Below are positions 34,111 to 43,107 of a stretch of 64,000 nt of DNA, in pieces. The DNA lies in contig CBFGUG010000009.1 of the NCBI GenBank assembly GCA_965651905.1, forward strand, positions 96,673-160,672, given 5' to 3'. Source of the DNA: SZUA-265 sp965651905. Its GTDB lineage: Bacteria > Myxococcota_A > Polyangia > Polyangiales > Polyangiaceae. The notes below the pieces were generated by a model. It saw only the letters and a program-made list of their open reading frames with translations, made no database searches and was not told the DNA's origin. The position numbers and the translations under genes are program-made. Within the stretch, counting starts at the first letter, position 1. The number at the start of each line of letters is the position of its first letter.

Positions 34111-35397
34111 TCACTCTGCACTGTGGATCACTTCGCAAGGCGTCGTGTGTTCCGCGTCCGAGAACTGTTGCTGGTCCCAGTCTACTTCCGCGTATTCGTC
34201 GAGCCAGTTGGCGACACTTTCTGGAACTCGGCACAGGCGATTGGAACCTACGCGAAGGTCGCTGAGCGTGAGTTGTGTAATGCTCGCGGGAAGCGATTCG
34301 AGCTGATTGTTCCAGAAGTACAGTCTGCTCAACGCCGTGAGATTTCCGATGGCCTCTGGTAAACGCGCCAGGCGTCCACTGACGAAACTCATTTGGTACA
34401 GGGACGTCAGGTTGGTGAGTTCATCTGGAAGTGCTTCGAGCAGCGTGCCATTCATCCACAGGCTGCCGAGCATCGTCATTTCGTCGATCTCTCGGGGTAA
34501 CTCGGCGATCGGCACGCCATCGAGTGTCAGGTGCGTCAGGTTCGGAAGATCCAGGAGCACCATCGGAAAGTGGTCCAAATCCTGCTCGATCACATCTAGC
34601 CGCGTCAGGTTCGTGAGGTTCGCCATTTCAGCGGGCAACTCGGTGAGCGAGCCGTCCGTCAGGTACAGCATGTCGAGCCCGCTGAGGCGTCCGATCTCCG
34701 GGGGCAACACAGATACGCCATTCGGAAGCGCGCCGAAGTGATCCACGTCCGTGAGGTATAACGTCGAGACGCGCGTGTTCGTGGCTTGGGCGCCAATCAC
34801 GTTACTCACTTCGATGTCGACGTGTCCGTTGACGTCGAGTATCAAACGCACCACGTCGACGTCGCAGGCGTAGTCCATGCACGGCGCAATGAAAGGCGTG
34901 CCCCCTTCAGGTGACGGATTTCGGCCCGAGTCGGAGAAACGTTCTGCGTCAGTAGTTCCAGCGTCTTCGGGCGATTCGGAATCGTCGCGAACCGTATCAT
35001 CGCGAACCGTATCATCGCGAACCGCGTCGCCGCGAACCGTGTCGGGGCCGCCATCGGAGTCGGCGATATCGTCGTGCGGCGTTTCCGTTTCGCCCGACGG
35101 CGTTTCGTTCGAGTTACTTCCTTCGGGTAAACCAGCATCTTCCGCCTGGCCCACTGGTGCCGTCGGTCCGCTGGCGTCACCCCGCTCTGGGGTGGGGTTA
35201 TCTTGCATCGCGCCGCCCGACGTCGCGTTCATTTCATCTGTGACGCTCGCCTGTGAGCTCGACGAGTCGTCGTTGGCGGCCGCTCGAGGGGCCTCTGCGT
35301 CTCCCATGTCGCCCTGGAGCCCCGCGCCATCCGACGACTCCGCGTCTTCGCACGCCGTGGTCAGCGCTAGGACCAGTAGTATCGATTCAACCCTCAT
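34111..35397 (-). CDS. Leucine-rich-repeat lipoprotein
   Basis: 428 residues from the ATG at 35397; an upstream in-frame ATG exists but only this one is followed directly by a leader (MRVESILLVLALTTAC). An acidic Asp/Glu/Ser/Thr spacer (about 20-180) contains a 5-residue DDTVR repeat encoded by 15-bp tandem units. A small Cys-containing stretch precedes about eight LRRs of the LPxxIxxLxxLxxLxLxxN type (for example LPAEMANLTNLTRLDV, LPREIDEMTMLGSLWM). LRRs bind proteins. The consensus resembles the bacterial small-LRR class. Likely outer-membrane-anchored and surface-exposed; partner unknown. Confidence 0.85.
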   Translation of the reverse strand: MRVESILLVLALTTACEDAESSDGAGLQGDMGDAEAPRAAANDDSSSSQASVTDEMNATSGGAMQDNPTPERGDASGPTAPVGQAEDAGLPEGSNSNETPSGETETPHDDIADSDGGPDTVRGDAVRDDTVRDDTVRDDSESPEDAGTTDAERFSDSGRNPSPEGGTPFIAPCMDYACDVDVVRLILDVNGHVDIEVSNVIGAQATNTRVSTLYLTDVDHFGALPNGVSVLPPEIGRLSGLDMLYLTDGSLTELPAEMANLTNLTRLDVIEQDLDHFPMVLLDLPNLTHLTLDGVPIAELPREIDEMTMLGSLWMNGTLLEALPDELTNLTSLYQMSFVSGRLARLPEAIGNLTALSRLYFWNNQLESLPASITQLTLSDLRVGSNRLCRVPESVANWLDEYAEVDWDQQQFSDAEHTTPCEVIHSAE

Positions 35398-35680
35398 GGC
35401 GCCCAGCCTAGCCCAGGGTACGGCGCTGAGTATCCGCATTTTCCGTATCCCATCGTGCGGCGTGGACGTTCGTTGGTGGGACGTCGGCAGGGCTCGTGTC
35501 TCACCAAGCACGGTGCTGGAACTTCGAGCCGTTCGAGCGAGACGCTGGCTGTAGCTCCTAGGTGAATTTCAGCGCGCTGCACATTGTACGGACATTACGT
35601 AGGGAATAGTTCGAACAATACCGATTGTCCGCACTTCAGACGGGTGCATGATGACGCTCACTTGGGCTGAGGAGGTAGTG

Positions 35681-38230
35681 ATGTGGAAACAGCAGTTGTG
35701 GGTCGTGGGCGTTCTCGTGTGCTGGTGGTTGACGTCCGGTGTTGCCGTGGCAGCGGGGCTTTTGACGACGTCGCAGGCGGGAGCGTCTGGGCTTTCTCCA
35801 GTGCGCAGCGTCGAGTTGTCGATTGAGGTAAACGGGTCTACGGCAACCATCGAGGAGCGACGGACCTACCTGTTGGGTGCAGGTTCGTTCGATGTCGCAG
35901 AGAACTCGATAACTCTGTACCGCTCGCTTCCCGCGGACGCGAGCGTTGAAGGTGTCGAAATCGACGTCGACGGTGAGACGTCGCTGCTCGACGGGCGCGT
36001 GCTCGGCGCGGCTCAGGCAGATGAGCTGCGCCGCGAGCTGGTCCTCGAGCTCCACGATCCCGCGCCACTCCGAGAAATGGGACAGCGCATGTTCGTCTCC
36101 GACGCCCTCATAGTCAGCGGCGGGGCAACGTTGACCGTTCGTCTTCACAGCTCGACGTCATTGGTTCCGCGAGGGACACTCCAGGCGTTGAGTATTCCGC
36201 TCGAGTGGCACGCAGACGACGTGCCGCAGGTAGCCGTAGACCTTCGCGTCACGACCACCGAGCCGTTGCGCGCGCTCTACGCTCCGTATCATGAACTCGT
36301 GACTGTCCGCGACGGTGAGCATCATGCGGTCGCAACCTACTCGGGCAGCGACGTCTGCTCGCGTTTCGACGTCACCCTGATGTTGTCGAGTGGGAGCGAA
36401 GACGTTCGCTTGGACTTGCTTCCTTTTCGCGCGTCAGACTCCTACTTGGCGCGAGAGGCGAGCTACGCGGAGGGGGAAGCAGGTTACGTGTTGGGGCTAC
36501 TCACCCCCACGGCGGTCCTCACGGAGCAGCCAGAAAGGGATGTCGTCGTCGCTTTTGACGTCTCTGGCAGCATGGAGGGAGAGAAGCTCGAGCAAGCCAA
36601 GCTGGCGTTGGAGCATGTGCTAGCGGGTTTGGGCGTTGCGGATACCCTTTCTTTGATCACGTTCAGTGGTGACGTGACGTTGCTGGGGCAGGAGGGACAG
36701 TCCGTCACCGAAAATTCGAAGCGTGCGCTGCTCAATCGAATCGCGGAGCTGATTGCCGAAGGGGGGACGAACATCGGCGCAGCGTTGGAGCGCGCCTTCG
36801 CGGCACTTGATGGCATCGAAACGAACCAGGCGCGGGCCAGAACCGTCGTGCTGCTGACTGATGGCGTGCCAACGGAAGGGATCACGGACATCGATGCCAT
36901 CGCTGATCTGGCGCTCTCCAAGAACCTCACGGCGTCGCGTGTCTTCACCTTCGGGCTCGGTGCGGACGTCAACACGCTGCTGTTGGATCGCTTGGCAAAA
37001 GATTCTGGGGGCCGGGCCACCTACGTTCGACAAGACACGGTTGCGGACGCCGTGCACGGGTTCTTCGCGAGCATTGCAGCGCCCGTCCTGACGCATCCCG
37101 CCATCGCGGACGCAGACGGCGTGTTGAGTGATGTGTTTCCAGAAGTGCTACCCGACCTGTATGCGGGGCGAACCCAGACGTTCGTCGCTCGTTATCAACC
37201 AGGGACGCACGTCCTCGGCGTCGAAGGGGACGGAGCGAGTGGGCAAGTGCGGAGAGACTACGAGATCACGCTCCCCAACTACGCGATGGCAGACGGCAGC
37301 GTCGCGAGACTCTGGGCGCAGCGCCAGGTCGCTCAGTGGCTCGAGCGGCTCAAGATCGTCGGGTCGAAACCCGATCTGGAGCGTGATGTATCGAGTCTCG
37401 CCCGGCGTTTCGGTGTCGTGACGGCGTTCACTCGGTTCGACACCGACGAAGAGGGCCAGGCAAAATTCGTGTTTTCGGAAGTTCCGACGGACGCGGTCGG
37501 CGCAGTTGCCGTCGACACTTCGGCGTCCATCGGCGGGTACGGCTCCAGCGAGACCAGCGAGCGGACGCTCGATGCGACCGTGCGCTACTACCTCGACCGC
37601 AACTTTCCCACCGCGTCGGGTTATCGGACAGACGCGGTGTTGGGACCCGACGCGAGCGATCTGGCTGATGACGAGTGGATCAGTTTGCACTTTGGCAGCG
37701 AGCGCTACTTCGAGGTGTTGTCAGCCCAGTCCGACCCACACTTCGGTGGGTTCCTTTCAGTGGGGCCAGACGTGCGCTTCGTACACGCGGGGCGCTCGTT
37801 CCAGGTTACGGATCCGGCTCGCGTAGATTCTGAGCATCTCCCGAGGGAGTCGGACAGCATTCCTCGGGGCGAGTCGACCTCACGAAACGTCGAGACGAAG
37901 GCCCAGCTGCTCGAGGCTAGCGACGTCGAAGATGCGTCGCCGACGCTGGCAGAAACAGACGGCGGCTCAGTCCACGCATCGACCGTCCCAACGCTGGCCA
38001 CGACGGACGGCGGTTCGATTGACCGAGACGGTGGGGTGCGGATCGACTCGGGTGAACGTTCCCAAGTGCGGCGCGAACCCACCTTCGCCACGGTGCAGAC
38101 GCGACACGGCAACTGTGCTGTGGGTGGCCTCTCGAACGGCTGCGCTCAGTATTGGCTTTTTGCTCTCAGCTTGGCGTGGCTACGGCGAAGTCGGGCTTCG
38201 CGCTTCGAACCGCCAGGTGCGCGCCGCTGA
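35681..38230 (+). CDS. VIT-vWA domain protein (inter-alpha-trypsin-inhibitor heavy-chain-like) with sorting tail
   Basis: 849 residues from the ATG at 35681, preceded by a strong AGGAGG. Signal peptide (about 5-24), VIT domain (about 45-160, VELSIEVNGSTATIEERRTYLL), vWA domain (about 285-460) with MIDAS DVSGSM, T-rich LITFSGDV and LTDGVPT, then a beta region and an acidic/Thr/Ser linker. The last residues (GLSNGCAQ, a hydrophobic stretch, then RRSRASR) look like a MYXO-CTERM-type Cys-helix-Arg sorting tail. vWA/VIT proteins mediate metal-dependent protein contacts; here probably at the cell surface. Target unknown. Confidence 0.85.
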   Translation: MWKQQLWVVGVLVCWWLTSGVAVAAGLLTTSQAGASGLSPVRSVELSIEVNGSTATIEERRTYLLGAGSFDVAENSITLYRSLPADASVEGVEIDVDGETSLLDGRVLGAAQADELRRELVLELHDPAPLREMGQRMFVSDALIVSGGATLTVRLHSSTSLVPRGTLQALSIPLEWHADDVPQVAVDLRVTTTEPLRALYAPYHELVTVRDGEHHAVATYSGSDVCSRFDVTLMLSSGSEDVRLDLLPFRASDSYLAREASYAEGEAGYVLGLLTPTAVLTEQPERDVVVAFDVSGSMEGEKLEQAKLALEHVLAGLGVADTLSLITFSGDVTLLGQEGQSVTENSKRALLNRIAELIAEGGTNIGAALERAFAALDGIETNQARARTVVLLTDGVPTEGITDIDAIADLALSKNLTASRVFTFGLGADVNTLLLDRLAKDSGGRATYVRQDTVADAVHGFFASIAAPVLTHPAIADADGVLSDVFPEVLPDLYAGRTQTFVARYQPGTHVLGVEGDGASGQVRRDYEITLPNYAMADGSVARLWAQRQVAQWLERLKIVGSKPDLERDVSSLARRFGVVTAFTRFDTDEEGQAKFVFSEVPTDAVGAVAVDTSASIGGYGSSETSERTLDATVRYYLDRNFPTASGYRTDAVLGPDASDLADDEWISLHFGSERYFEVLSAQSDPHFGGFLSVGPDVRFVHAGRSFQVTDPARVDSEHLPRESDSIPRGESTSRNVETKAQLLEASDVEDASPTLAETDGGSVHASTVPTLATTDGGSIDRDGGVRIDSGERSQVRREPTFATVQTRHGNCAVGGLSNGCAQYWLFALSLAWLRRSRASRFEPPGARR

Positions 38231-38267
38231 GTACGCCGCTCTCAGCTGCCGAGTAAACTGTTTCGGG

Positions 38268-39158
38268 TTAACGAAGCGGGCGTTTTCGAAGTTCTTCGGC
38301 GATTTCTTCCAGCTCGGCTTCGCGTGGGTGTTGCGCGCGCCACACCAGACGAAACCAATCCGACTGGATCTTGTGCGAGGGCAATACCACACGCAGCTTC
38401 CGTCGTTTGACGTCGTCACGCACGAAATACTCGGGCAGCACCGCGACTCCACCTCCGTCGAGCACCCGCTGGCGGATGGCCGCGATAGTGCCCAAGTAGC
38501 GCATCTCGCCGAACGCCCAGAACGACTTCGCGGAGCCCGCATCGAGCAAGTAGCGAAACAACGGCAGGTCCTCACCGATATCGATCAAACGATGTGCTGC
38601 GGCGTCGCGAGGCTGACGAAACGGAGTGCGATCCAACAACGCGGGGGCGGCGACCAATTTGTACGTCTCTTCGTGGAGGGGCGCATAGCGCAGGCCAGTC
38701 ACCGCCAACCGTGAGCTGGTAATCACCGCGTCGATCTCCGCGCGTTTGACACTTCTGAGCAGCTCTGCCGCATCTCCAAACGTGAGGTGAAGCGTACGCC
38801 CCGGGCGCAGACGTTCGAGTTGCTCGAGGGTGGGCGCTAGCCAGCTCATGCCCAGCTCGAAACGTGTTCCCAACGTCAGGGCGTATGACGGCGACGCATC
38901 ACTCGTCTCGAAACACGCTCGTGCCGCATCCAGCGCGTGTTGCGCTCGCGGTAGTAGTTGTTCACCCGATGGGGTTAGCTTGATGGTGCGCGTCGTCCGC
39001 GCGAATAGTCCCACACCGAGTGTTTCCTCGAGCCGTCGAATTCGTTCTCCGAACGCGCTGGGCGAAAGATGACACGCGCGGGCCGCCTCACGAAAATTAG
39101 CCAGCCGCGCTGCAGTCACGAAACAGTTCAGCGAAGTCAAGTCGAGCCAATCCGCCAC
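38268..39158 (-). CDS. LysR-family transcriptional regulator
   Basis: 296 residues, normal for the family. The N-terminal winged helix reads DLTSLNCFVTAARLANFREAA then HLSPSAFGERIRRLEETLGVGLFARTTRTIKLT, the LysR signature. The remainder is the periplasmic-binding-protein-like effector domain. No obvious target operon is adjacent: the VIT/vWA gene is on the other side, converging. It contains no transmembrane segment. Effector unknown. Confidence 0.9.
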   Translation of the reverse strand: MADWLDLTSLNCFVTAARLANFREAARACHLSPSAFGERIRRLEETLGVGLFARTTRTIKLTPSGEQLLPRAQHALDAARACFETSDASPSYALTLGTRFELGMSWLAPTLEQLERLRPGRTLHLTFGDAAELLRSVKRAEIDAVITSSRLAVTGLRYAPLHEETYKLVAAPALLDRTPFRQPRDAAAHRLIDIGEDLPLFRYLLDAGSAKSFWAFGEMRYLGTIAAIRQRVLDGGGVAVLPEYFVRDDVKRRKLRVVLPSHKIQSDWFRLVWRAQHPREAELEEIAEELRKRPLR

Positions 39159-39222
39159 GCGCGTAGGTTAGACAGCCACGCCCTCGCTGTGAAGACAACG
39201 GTCGTTCAAAGTCATCTAGAGC

Positions 39223-39544
39223 GCGTTTTCGTTGGTTTGGGGGCCCCCGAGGCAGCCAGCGCGCCGTCAGGCGAGTGCAGGTGCGGGCCCGCACCTCGCC
39301 GCCAATCCCGCAGAGGGAGCCGCGCAAGGCCCGCTCCTCTACTTCCCCAGGCAAAGAACATGTTGGGTGAGTCGGGATTGGGTTAACCGCCAAGACGCCC
39401 AGGCCGCCAAGGAGTTTATGGGCTCTTGCGACGAGGTCACGTCGAAACGAAGGCAGGACTCGCCGATAGTAGGGAGAACTCGATGGCGTCCTCGTCTGAC
39501 CCACAGGTGTTCCCCTTGGCGGCCTTGGCGTCTTGGCGGTTAAC
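39223..39544 (+). repeat. Dispersed ~320-bp repeat, copy B, with 31-bp inverted arms
   Basis: Same element as at 33771-34088. The GC palindrome GGTGCGGGCCCGCACC is perfect here (39281-39296). The arms are 39382-39412 and 39514-39544, inverted with one mismatch. Where copy A has GGGCGCC, copy B has GGCCGCC, and the opposite arm changed too, so the pairing is kept. It lies between the LysR gene and the methyltransferase gene. Confidence 0.8.
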
Positions 39545-39559
39545 TTGCAGAACTGCGAT

Positions 39560-40198
39560 TCAGCCGTCTCGCTGCGCGGACAGCAGTGCCATGTCGTGCG
39601 TGTTCCGCAAGCAGCGAACGTGAGTGAAGCCGGCGTCGCTCAGGGCGCGGAGGTTTTCGTCGAGGGTCATGTAGAGCGCGTTGCGGGTTGGGCTCGGGGC
39701 GTCTCCTGGCAAGTGGTCGCACACCAGAAACACGCCACCTCGTGCGAGAAGTTCACCCACCCGTGCGTAGAGCGCCGGCGCGTGGCGCTTGTGGCGTAAC
39801 TCGTGAACGGCTTGCATCGAGATGACGAAATCGAACGGCCCGCGAGCGGTGCCCCATGACGTCGAGCGGAAGTCGGCTTGGACGTACTGCGTGCGTGAGG
39901 TGTGCGCTTGCAGCTTCGCACGGCTCATGTCGAGCATGGGCTGCGCGAAGTCGAGCAATGTGTAACGTGTGATGTTCGGGCAGGCGCGGAGCAGGTGCTC
40001 GGCGAGAAAGCCAGGACCCGACCCGAGTTCGAGGACGTTCGACTGCGCTACGGAGCTGGCCGTGATCTCTTGGGCGAAGTGTTGGAAGTACTCCGCGCGC
40101 CAGGGACGTTTTACGTTCGCTTCAGTGGCCCAGGTTTCGGCAGCTGCGGTGTCGTGAAAGTCTACGCCCGGGGGGACATCGTCGGGTGATTGGGTCAT
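39560..40198 (-). CDS. Class I SAM-dependent methyltransferase
   Basis: 212 residues. The Rossmann motif I is VLELGSGPGFLAEHLL, followed by YTLLDFAQPMLDMSR (motif II acidic residue), ADFRSTSWG, FDFVISMQAVHEL (motif IV) and GGVFLVCDHLPGD. These bind S-adenosylmethionine; the substrate is unknown. Cytoplasmic. It lies immediately after copy B of the 320-bp repeat, whose right arm ends 16 bp from its stop codon. Confidence 0.88.
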   Translation of the reverse strand: MTQSPDDVPPGVDFHDTAAAETWATEANVKRPWRAEYFQHFAQEITASSVAQSNVLELGSGPGFLAEHLLRACPNITRYTLLDFAQPMLDMSRAKLQAHTSRTQYVQADFRSTSWGTARGPFDFVISMQAVHELRHKRHAPALYARVGELLARGGVFLVCDHLPGDAPSPTRNALYMTLDENLRALSDAGFTHVRCLRNTHDMALLSAQRDG

Positions 40199-40373
40199 TG
40201 GCGTTCCGGGATCTGGAAGTGCTCCGCGCAGAGTGACACCCTTGACGCGGGCGGGGCGCTTTTGCGTCGGATAAAAAAGCTGGGCAAGAGAAAAACTGGC
40301 CCCAAACGATGTTTCACCTAGTGAGCGTCATTCGAGCTGCCGTCGTGAGCTACCTTGGCGTAACCTGAGACTC

Positions 40374-41441
40374 ATGCAGGAGTGCCCGTACTGCAAGCGC
40401 GCGGTCACCAACGCCGCCATCGACACGGCGCGTGACCTCGCGATCTGCCCAGGTTGTCGCCGGGTGATCGACTTCAGACGGCATGCGCCCACCTATGCGT
40501 CGGGACCGCAGACGATGCCATCGTCACCTCAGCCCGTTTCTGACGATGGGCCGCCGCGGCCGATGGGCGTCGTCGTGCGTGGGTGGACGACCCCGGGGGC
40601 GCTGCAGGGCGGTGACGCACCATCGCGGGCAGACGTGAAGGGGACGCAGCCGTCACCTGGCGCGCAGCTGTCTGTCGGAGCGCAGGTGTCCGTCGGAGCG
40701 CAGGTGTCCGTCGGAGCGCAGCCGTCGCCATTAACTCAGCGCGCGGCGTCGCACACCCAGCCGTCAGGTGACTTGCGCCGGTCTGAGGCGAACCCCGCTG
40801 CTCGTGGGGATGCGGGGGGTCACGGCGGGTTGGCGGCGCTCAGTGCGTTGCGCGCCGACGACTTGTCCGGTCGAGACGCGCCGCCGAGCGGCAAAACGAG
40901 TAACCAGTCGAGTCCGCGCTCGCGACGTTTGCGGCAAGAGGTGCCGCTGCCCAAAGGCGTGCGGCTGGCGTTCGAAAACGGCACCGACGGGAGTTCGCCG
41001 AGTGTCACGATAGTGCAGCGGACGTCGAGCAGCGGCGCGATCGCCGCGCTGCTCCTCACCATCGTGCTCGGGGTTGGGCTTGGGGTTCACATCACGAGCA
41101 GTGGGGTCGGTGCGGTGCCGCTGACGGCGGGGGCGGTGTTGCTCCTGTGCGGCTATGGCGCGCTGGCTGCTGCCGTCAATCGCACGACGACCCGAGTCGT
41201 AGCGAGCGAACTGATGCGCGCACGGGGTCCGTTCCCCTCGCTATCGAGCTCCGTGCGCATCGCGGGTGAGCAGGTGACTGAGCTCTACGCGGTCAAGGTG
41301 GGCGCCAGATTCGCGGTGGTCGCCCGCCTGAAAGGCGGTAAAGAAGCCACGGCCGTCACTCCTGTGTTTGCCAACGCGGAGCAGGCGTTGTTCGCGGTGG
41401 ACGCCATCGAGCAAGTGTTGCTCGGCGTGAGTCAGGCGTGA
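40374..41441 (+). CDS. Zinc-ribbon membrane protein with hexapeptide repeats
   Basis: 355 residues. N-terminal zinc ribbon CPYCKRAVTNAAIDTARD then ICPGC (two C-x-x-C pairs). A Pro/Ser/Gln spacer contains a GAQVSV hexapeptide repeated three to four times, encoded by 18-bp tandem units (about 40659-40727). After basic residues, two adjacent transmembrane helices (about 225-270, AIAALLLTIVLGVGLGVHI and VPLTAGAVLLLCGYGALAA) precede a C-terminal soluble domain. A TAACCT hexamer sits 7 bp before the ATG. No known family; similar zinc-ribbon plus membrane proteins are common in myxobacteria. Confidence 0.65.
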   Translation: MQECPYCKRAVTNAAIDTARDLAICPGCRRVIDFRRHAPTYASGPQTMPSSPQPVSDDGPPRPMGVVVRGWTTPGALQGGDAPSRADVKGTQPSPGAQLSVGAQVSVGAQVSVGAQPSPLTQRAASHTQPSGDLRRSEANPAARGDAGGHGGLAALSALRADDLSGRDAPPSGKTSNQSSPRSRRLRQEVPLPKGVRLAFENGTDGSSPSVTIVQRTSSSGAIAALLLTIVLGVGLGVHITSSGVGAVPLTAGAVLLLCGYGALAAAVNRTTTRVVASELMRARGPFPSLSSSVRIAGEQVTELYAVKVGARFAVVARLKGGKEATAVTPVFANAEQALFAVDAIEQVLLGVSQA

Positions 41442-41484
41442 CTCTGCGGTTGCATCCGCGTGGGATTCGATCGATGAACGCGCC

Positions 41485-41862
41485 GTGGCCAGCAAAGGAC
41501 GACCATTTCGCCGCGTCGAGATCGAAGGCTTCGAAGTCTTGATCGGCAAGGGCGCCAAAGAAAACGATCAACTCAGTCTCGAAGTGGCCGAGCCAAACGA
41601 CATCTGGCTGCACGCCGCAGGAGGCGCCCCCGGCAGCCACGTCGTTATCCGCAACCCAGACGCACTCGTCGTTCCGCGCTCCGTGATCGAAGCCGCCGCC
41701 GAACACGCCGCCTGGTACTCCAAGTCGCGAACCCACGCCAAAGCCGAAGTGCACTATTGCTCCGCCGCCAACGTCAGCAAACCGCGCGGCGCGCCCGCGG
41801 GCCTGGTCGAGATCCGTCGTCACTCGTCGGTTCGGGTCATTCCAAAGCCGGTCCCGAGTTGA
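41485..41862 (+). CDS. Stand-alone NFACT-R (DUF814) RNA-binding domain protein
   Basis: 125 residues from the GTG at 41485. It matches the NFACT-R domain found at the C-terminus of RqcH/Rqc2/FbpA: GFEVLIGKGAKENDQL, then PNDIWLHAAGGAPGSHVVIR, HAAWYSKSRTHAKAEVHYC and VSKPRGAPAGLVEI. In RqcH the domain helps recognise obstructed 50S-peptidyl-tRNA and recruits tRNA-Ala. Here the N-terminal, coiled-coil and other NFACT domains are missing, so it is a stand-alone RNA-binding protein rather than an RqcH. Separated by 43 bp from the upstream membrane protein gene. Confidence 0.85.
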   Translation: MASKGRPFRRVEIEGFEVLIGKGAKENDQLSLEVAEPNDIWLHAAGGAPGSHVVIRNPDALVVPRSVIEAAAEHAAWYSKSRTHAKAEVHYCSAANVSKPRGAPAGLVEIRRHSSVRVIPKPVPS

Positions 41863-42137
41863 GCTTGGTGGTCTGGTGCGCAGAAGGGGATCGGTCTTGC
41901 GCTATCGCGCATCAGGCTTCGAACGGAGTTCTGTCATCGCACTGCGCTGTGGGATGACGACCCGAAGCGCGAAGTCCGTTGCCGCCCGGGCTGGCCAAGG
42001 CCCCGGCTCGCGCCTTGCCCCCCGATTGAGGCAACGGACGGAAGGTTCTGAGAGACTCAGAGCCCCGTTTCGGATGTTGAAGGTTTGGCAGCGGTGCCTT
42101 GACACGTGGCGGGCATAACGCCGAGCATGCCTGGTCC

Positions 42138-43025
42138 GTGATTCCGATCGTCGCCATTGAGATTGAGGCCCCTGCACCGCCTGCGGCACTGCAAGATGTC
42201 TTGCTCGAAGCGTGCAGCGCGTCGCTAACGCATCTCGACTGCCTGCCTGCCGCTGAAGCCAAAGGGCGAAATCCAACCGCCGTCGCGATGATCTCCAACC
42301 CCGAACCCGACATCATCGTCATCGAACTCGCTGATGCGACACGGGGGACCTGGCTCAATCGCCGCCTCGCGTTCGATGCGTCGGACCCCCTGGCAGAGCG
42401 TTGGCGCACCGTGGGATTTAGTGTTGGTTCACTGCTGGGTGATTCGGACCGACCGCCCCAGGCAAAGCCGGGCTCCGACGCGACGGCTCAGGAATCCACT
42501 ACCAGTTCCGAAGCGCAGGCGCCGGTGAGCGTCGCCGTGTCCCTGGGCAGTGTGACGGGTGTCGGTCTAGACCGCGAAGCCTGGCGCACAGGTGCGGAAC
42601 TGGGGTTGTGGGCTTCGTTTTGGAGCGCGGGCGACCCGTACTTGAGTGTTGGTTACGCAGGGGGTCTCGATGCCCCAGAGGACGTCCGTCTCAGGTTCTT
42701 GGACGTGGCTGCCGGTGTGAGTTGGCAATGGCCGAAGTCCGGGATGTGGTCGGCGCGGGTTAAGTTGCTCGTAGATGTTCAGAACCAGGCTGTCAGCGCC
42801 ACTGATCCGATGACCGGTGACACACAGGAGCGCGCGTTGTGGGTTCCAGGAGTTCGACTCGGATTGGACGGGGTGTGGTCGTTTTTCCCTCGATGGGCGC
42901 TGGTCTTGAAGTTGGATGGATTGGTCCAAGATGGTGCAACGACCATCAACTACGGGGGCGACCGGGTTGGCGCCGTGCCCTCGAGGTCGCTGATTTCTGG
43001 TTTGGCCCTACAGTTCGAGCCTTAG
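42138..43025 (+). CDS. Exported barrel-like protein, second ECF-sigma module
   Basis: About 295 residues from the GTG at 42138 (an in-frame start at 42099 also exists). The N-terminal domain has the pattern IVAIEIEAPAPPAALQD, two cysteines, then DIIVIELADATRGTWLNRRL and ERWRTVGFSVGSLLG, which parallels the N-terminal domain of the protein encoded at 6581-7600. After a Ser/Thr/Gln linker the C-terminus has barrel-like strands (GAELGLWASFWSAGDPYLSVGYAGG, ending GLALQFEP). I see no classical signal peptide at this start, so the start or the localisation is uncertain. It precedes the ECF sigma gene by 82 bp. Confidence 0.55.
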   Translation: MIPIVAIEIEAPAPPAALQDVLLEACSASLTHLDCLPAAEAKGRNPTAVAMISNPEPDIIVIELADATRGTWLNRRLAFDASDPLAERWRTVGFSVGSLLGDSDRPPQAKPGSDATAQESTTSSEAQAPVSVAVSLGSVTGVGLDREAWRTGAELGLWASFWSAGDPYLSVGYAGGLDAPEDVRLRFLDVAAGVSWQWPKSGMWSARVKLLVDVQNQAVSATDPMTGDTQERALWVPGVRLGLDGVWSFFPRWALVLKLDGLVQDGATTINYGGDRVGAVPSRSLISGLALQFEP

Positions 43026-43107
43026 ATCCCCGAAATTCGGTTCCGCGGGTCGATTTTTCCCGAACGCCAGCCTGAGATATCGTGCTTTCGTTACCTACGC
43101 CTAGCCC

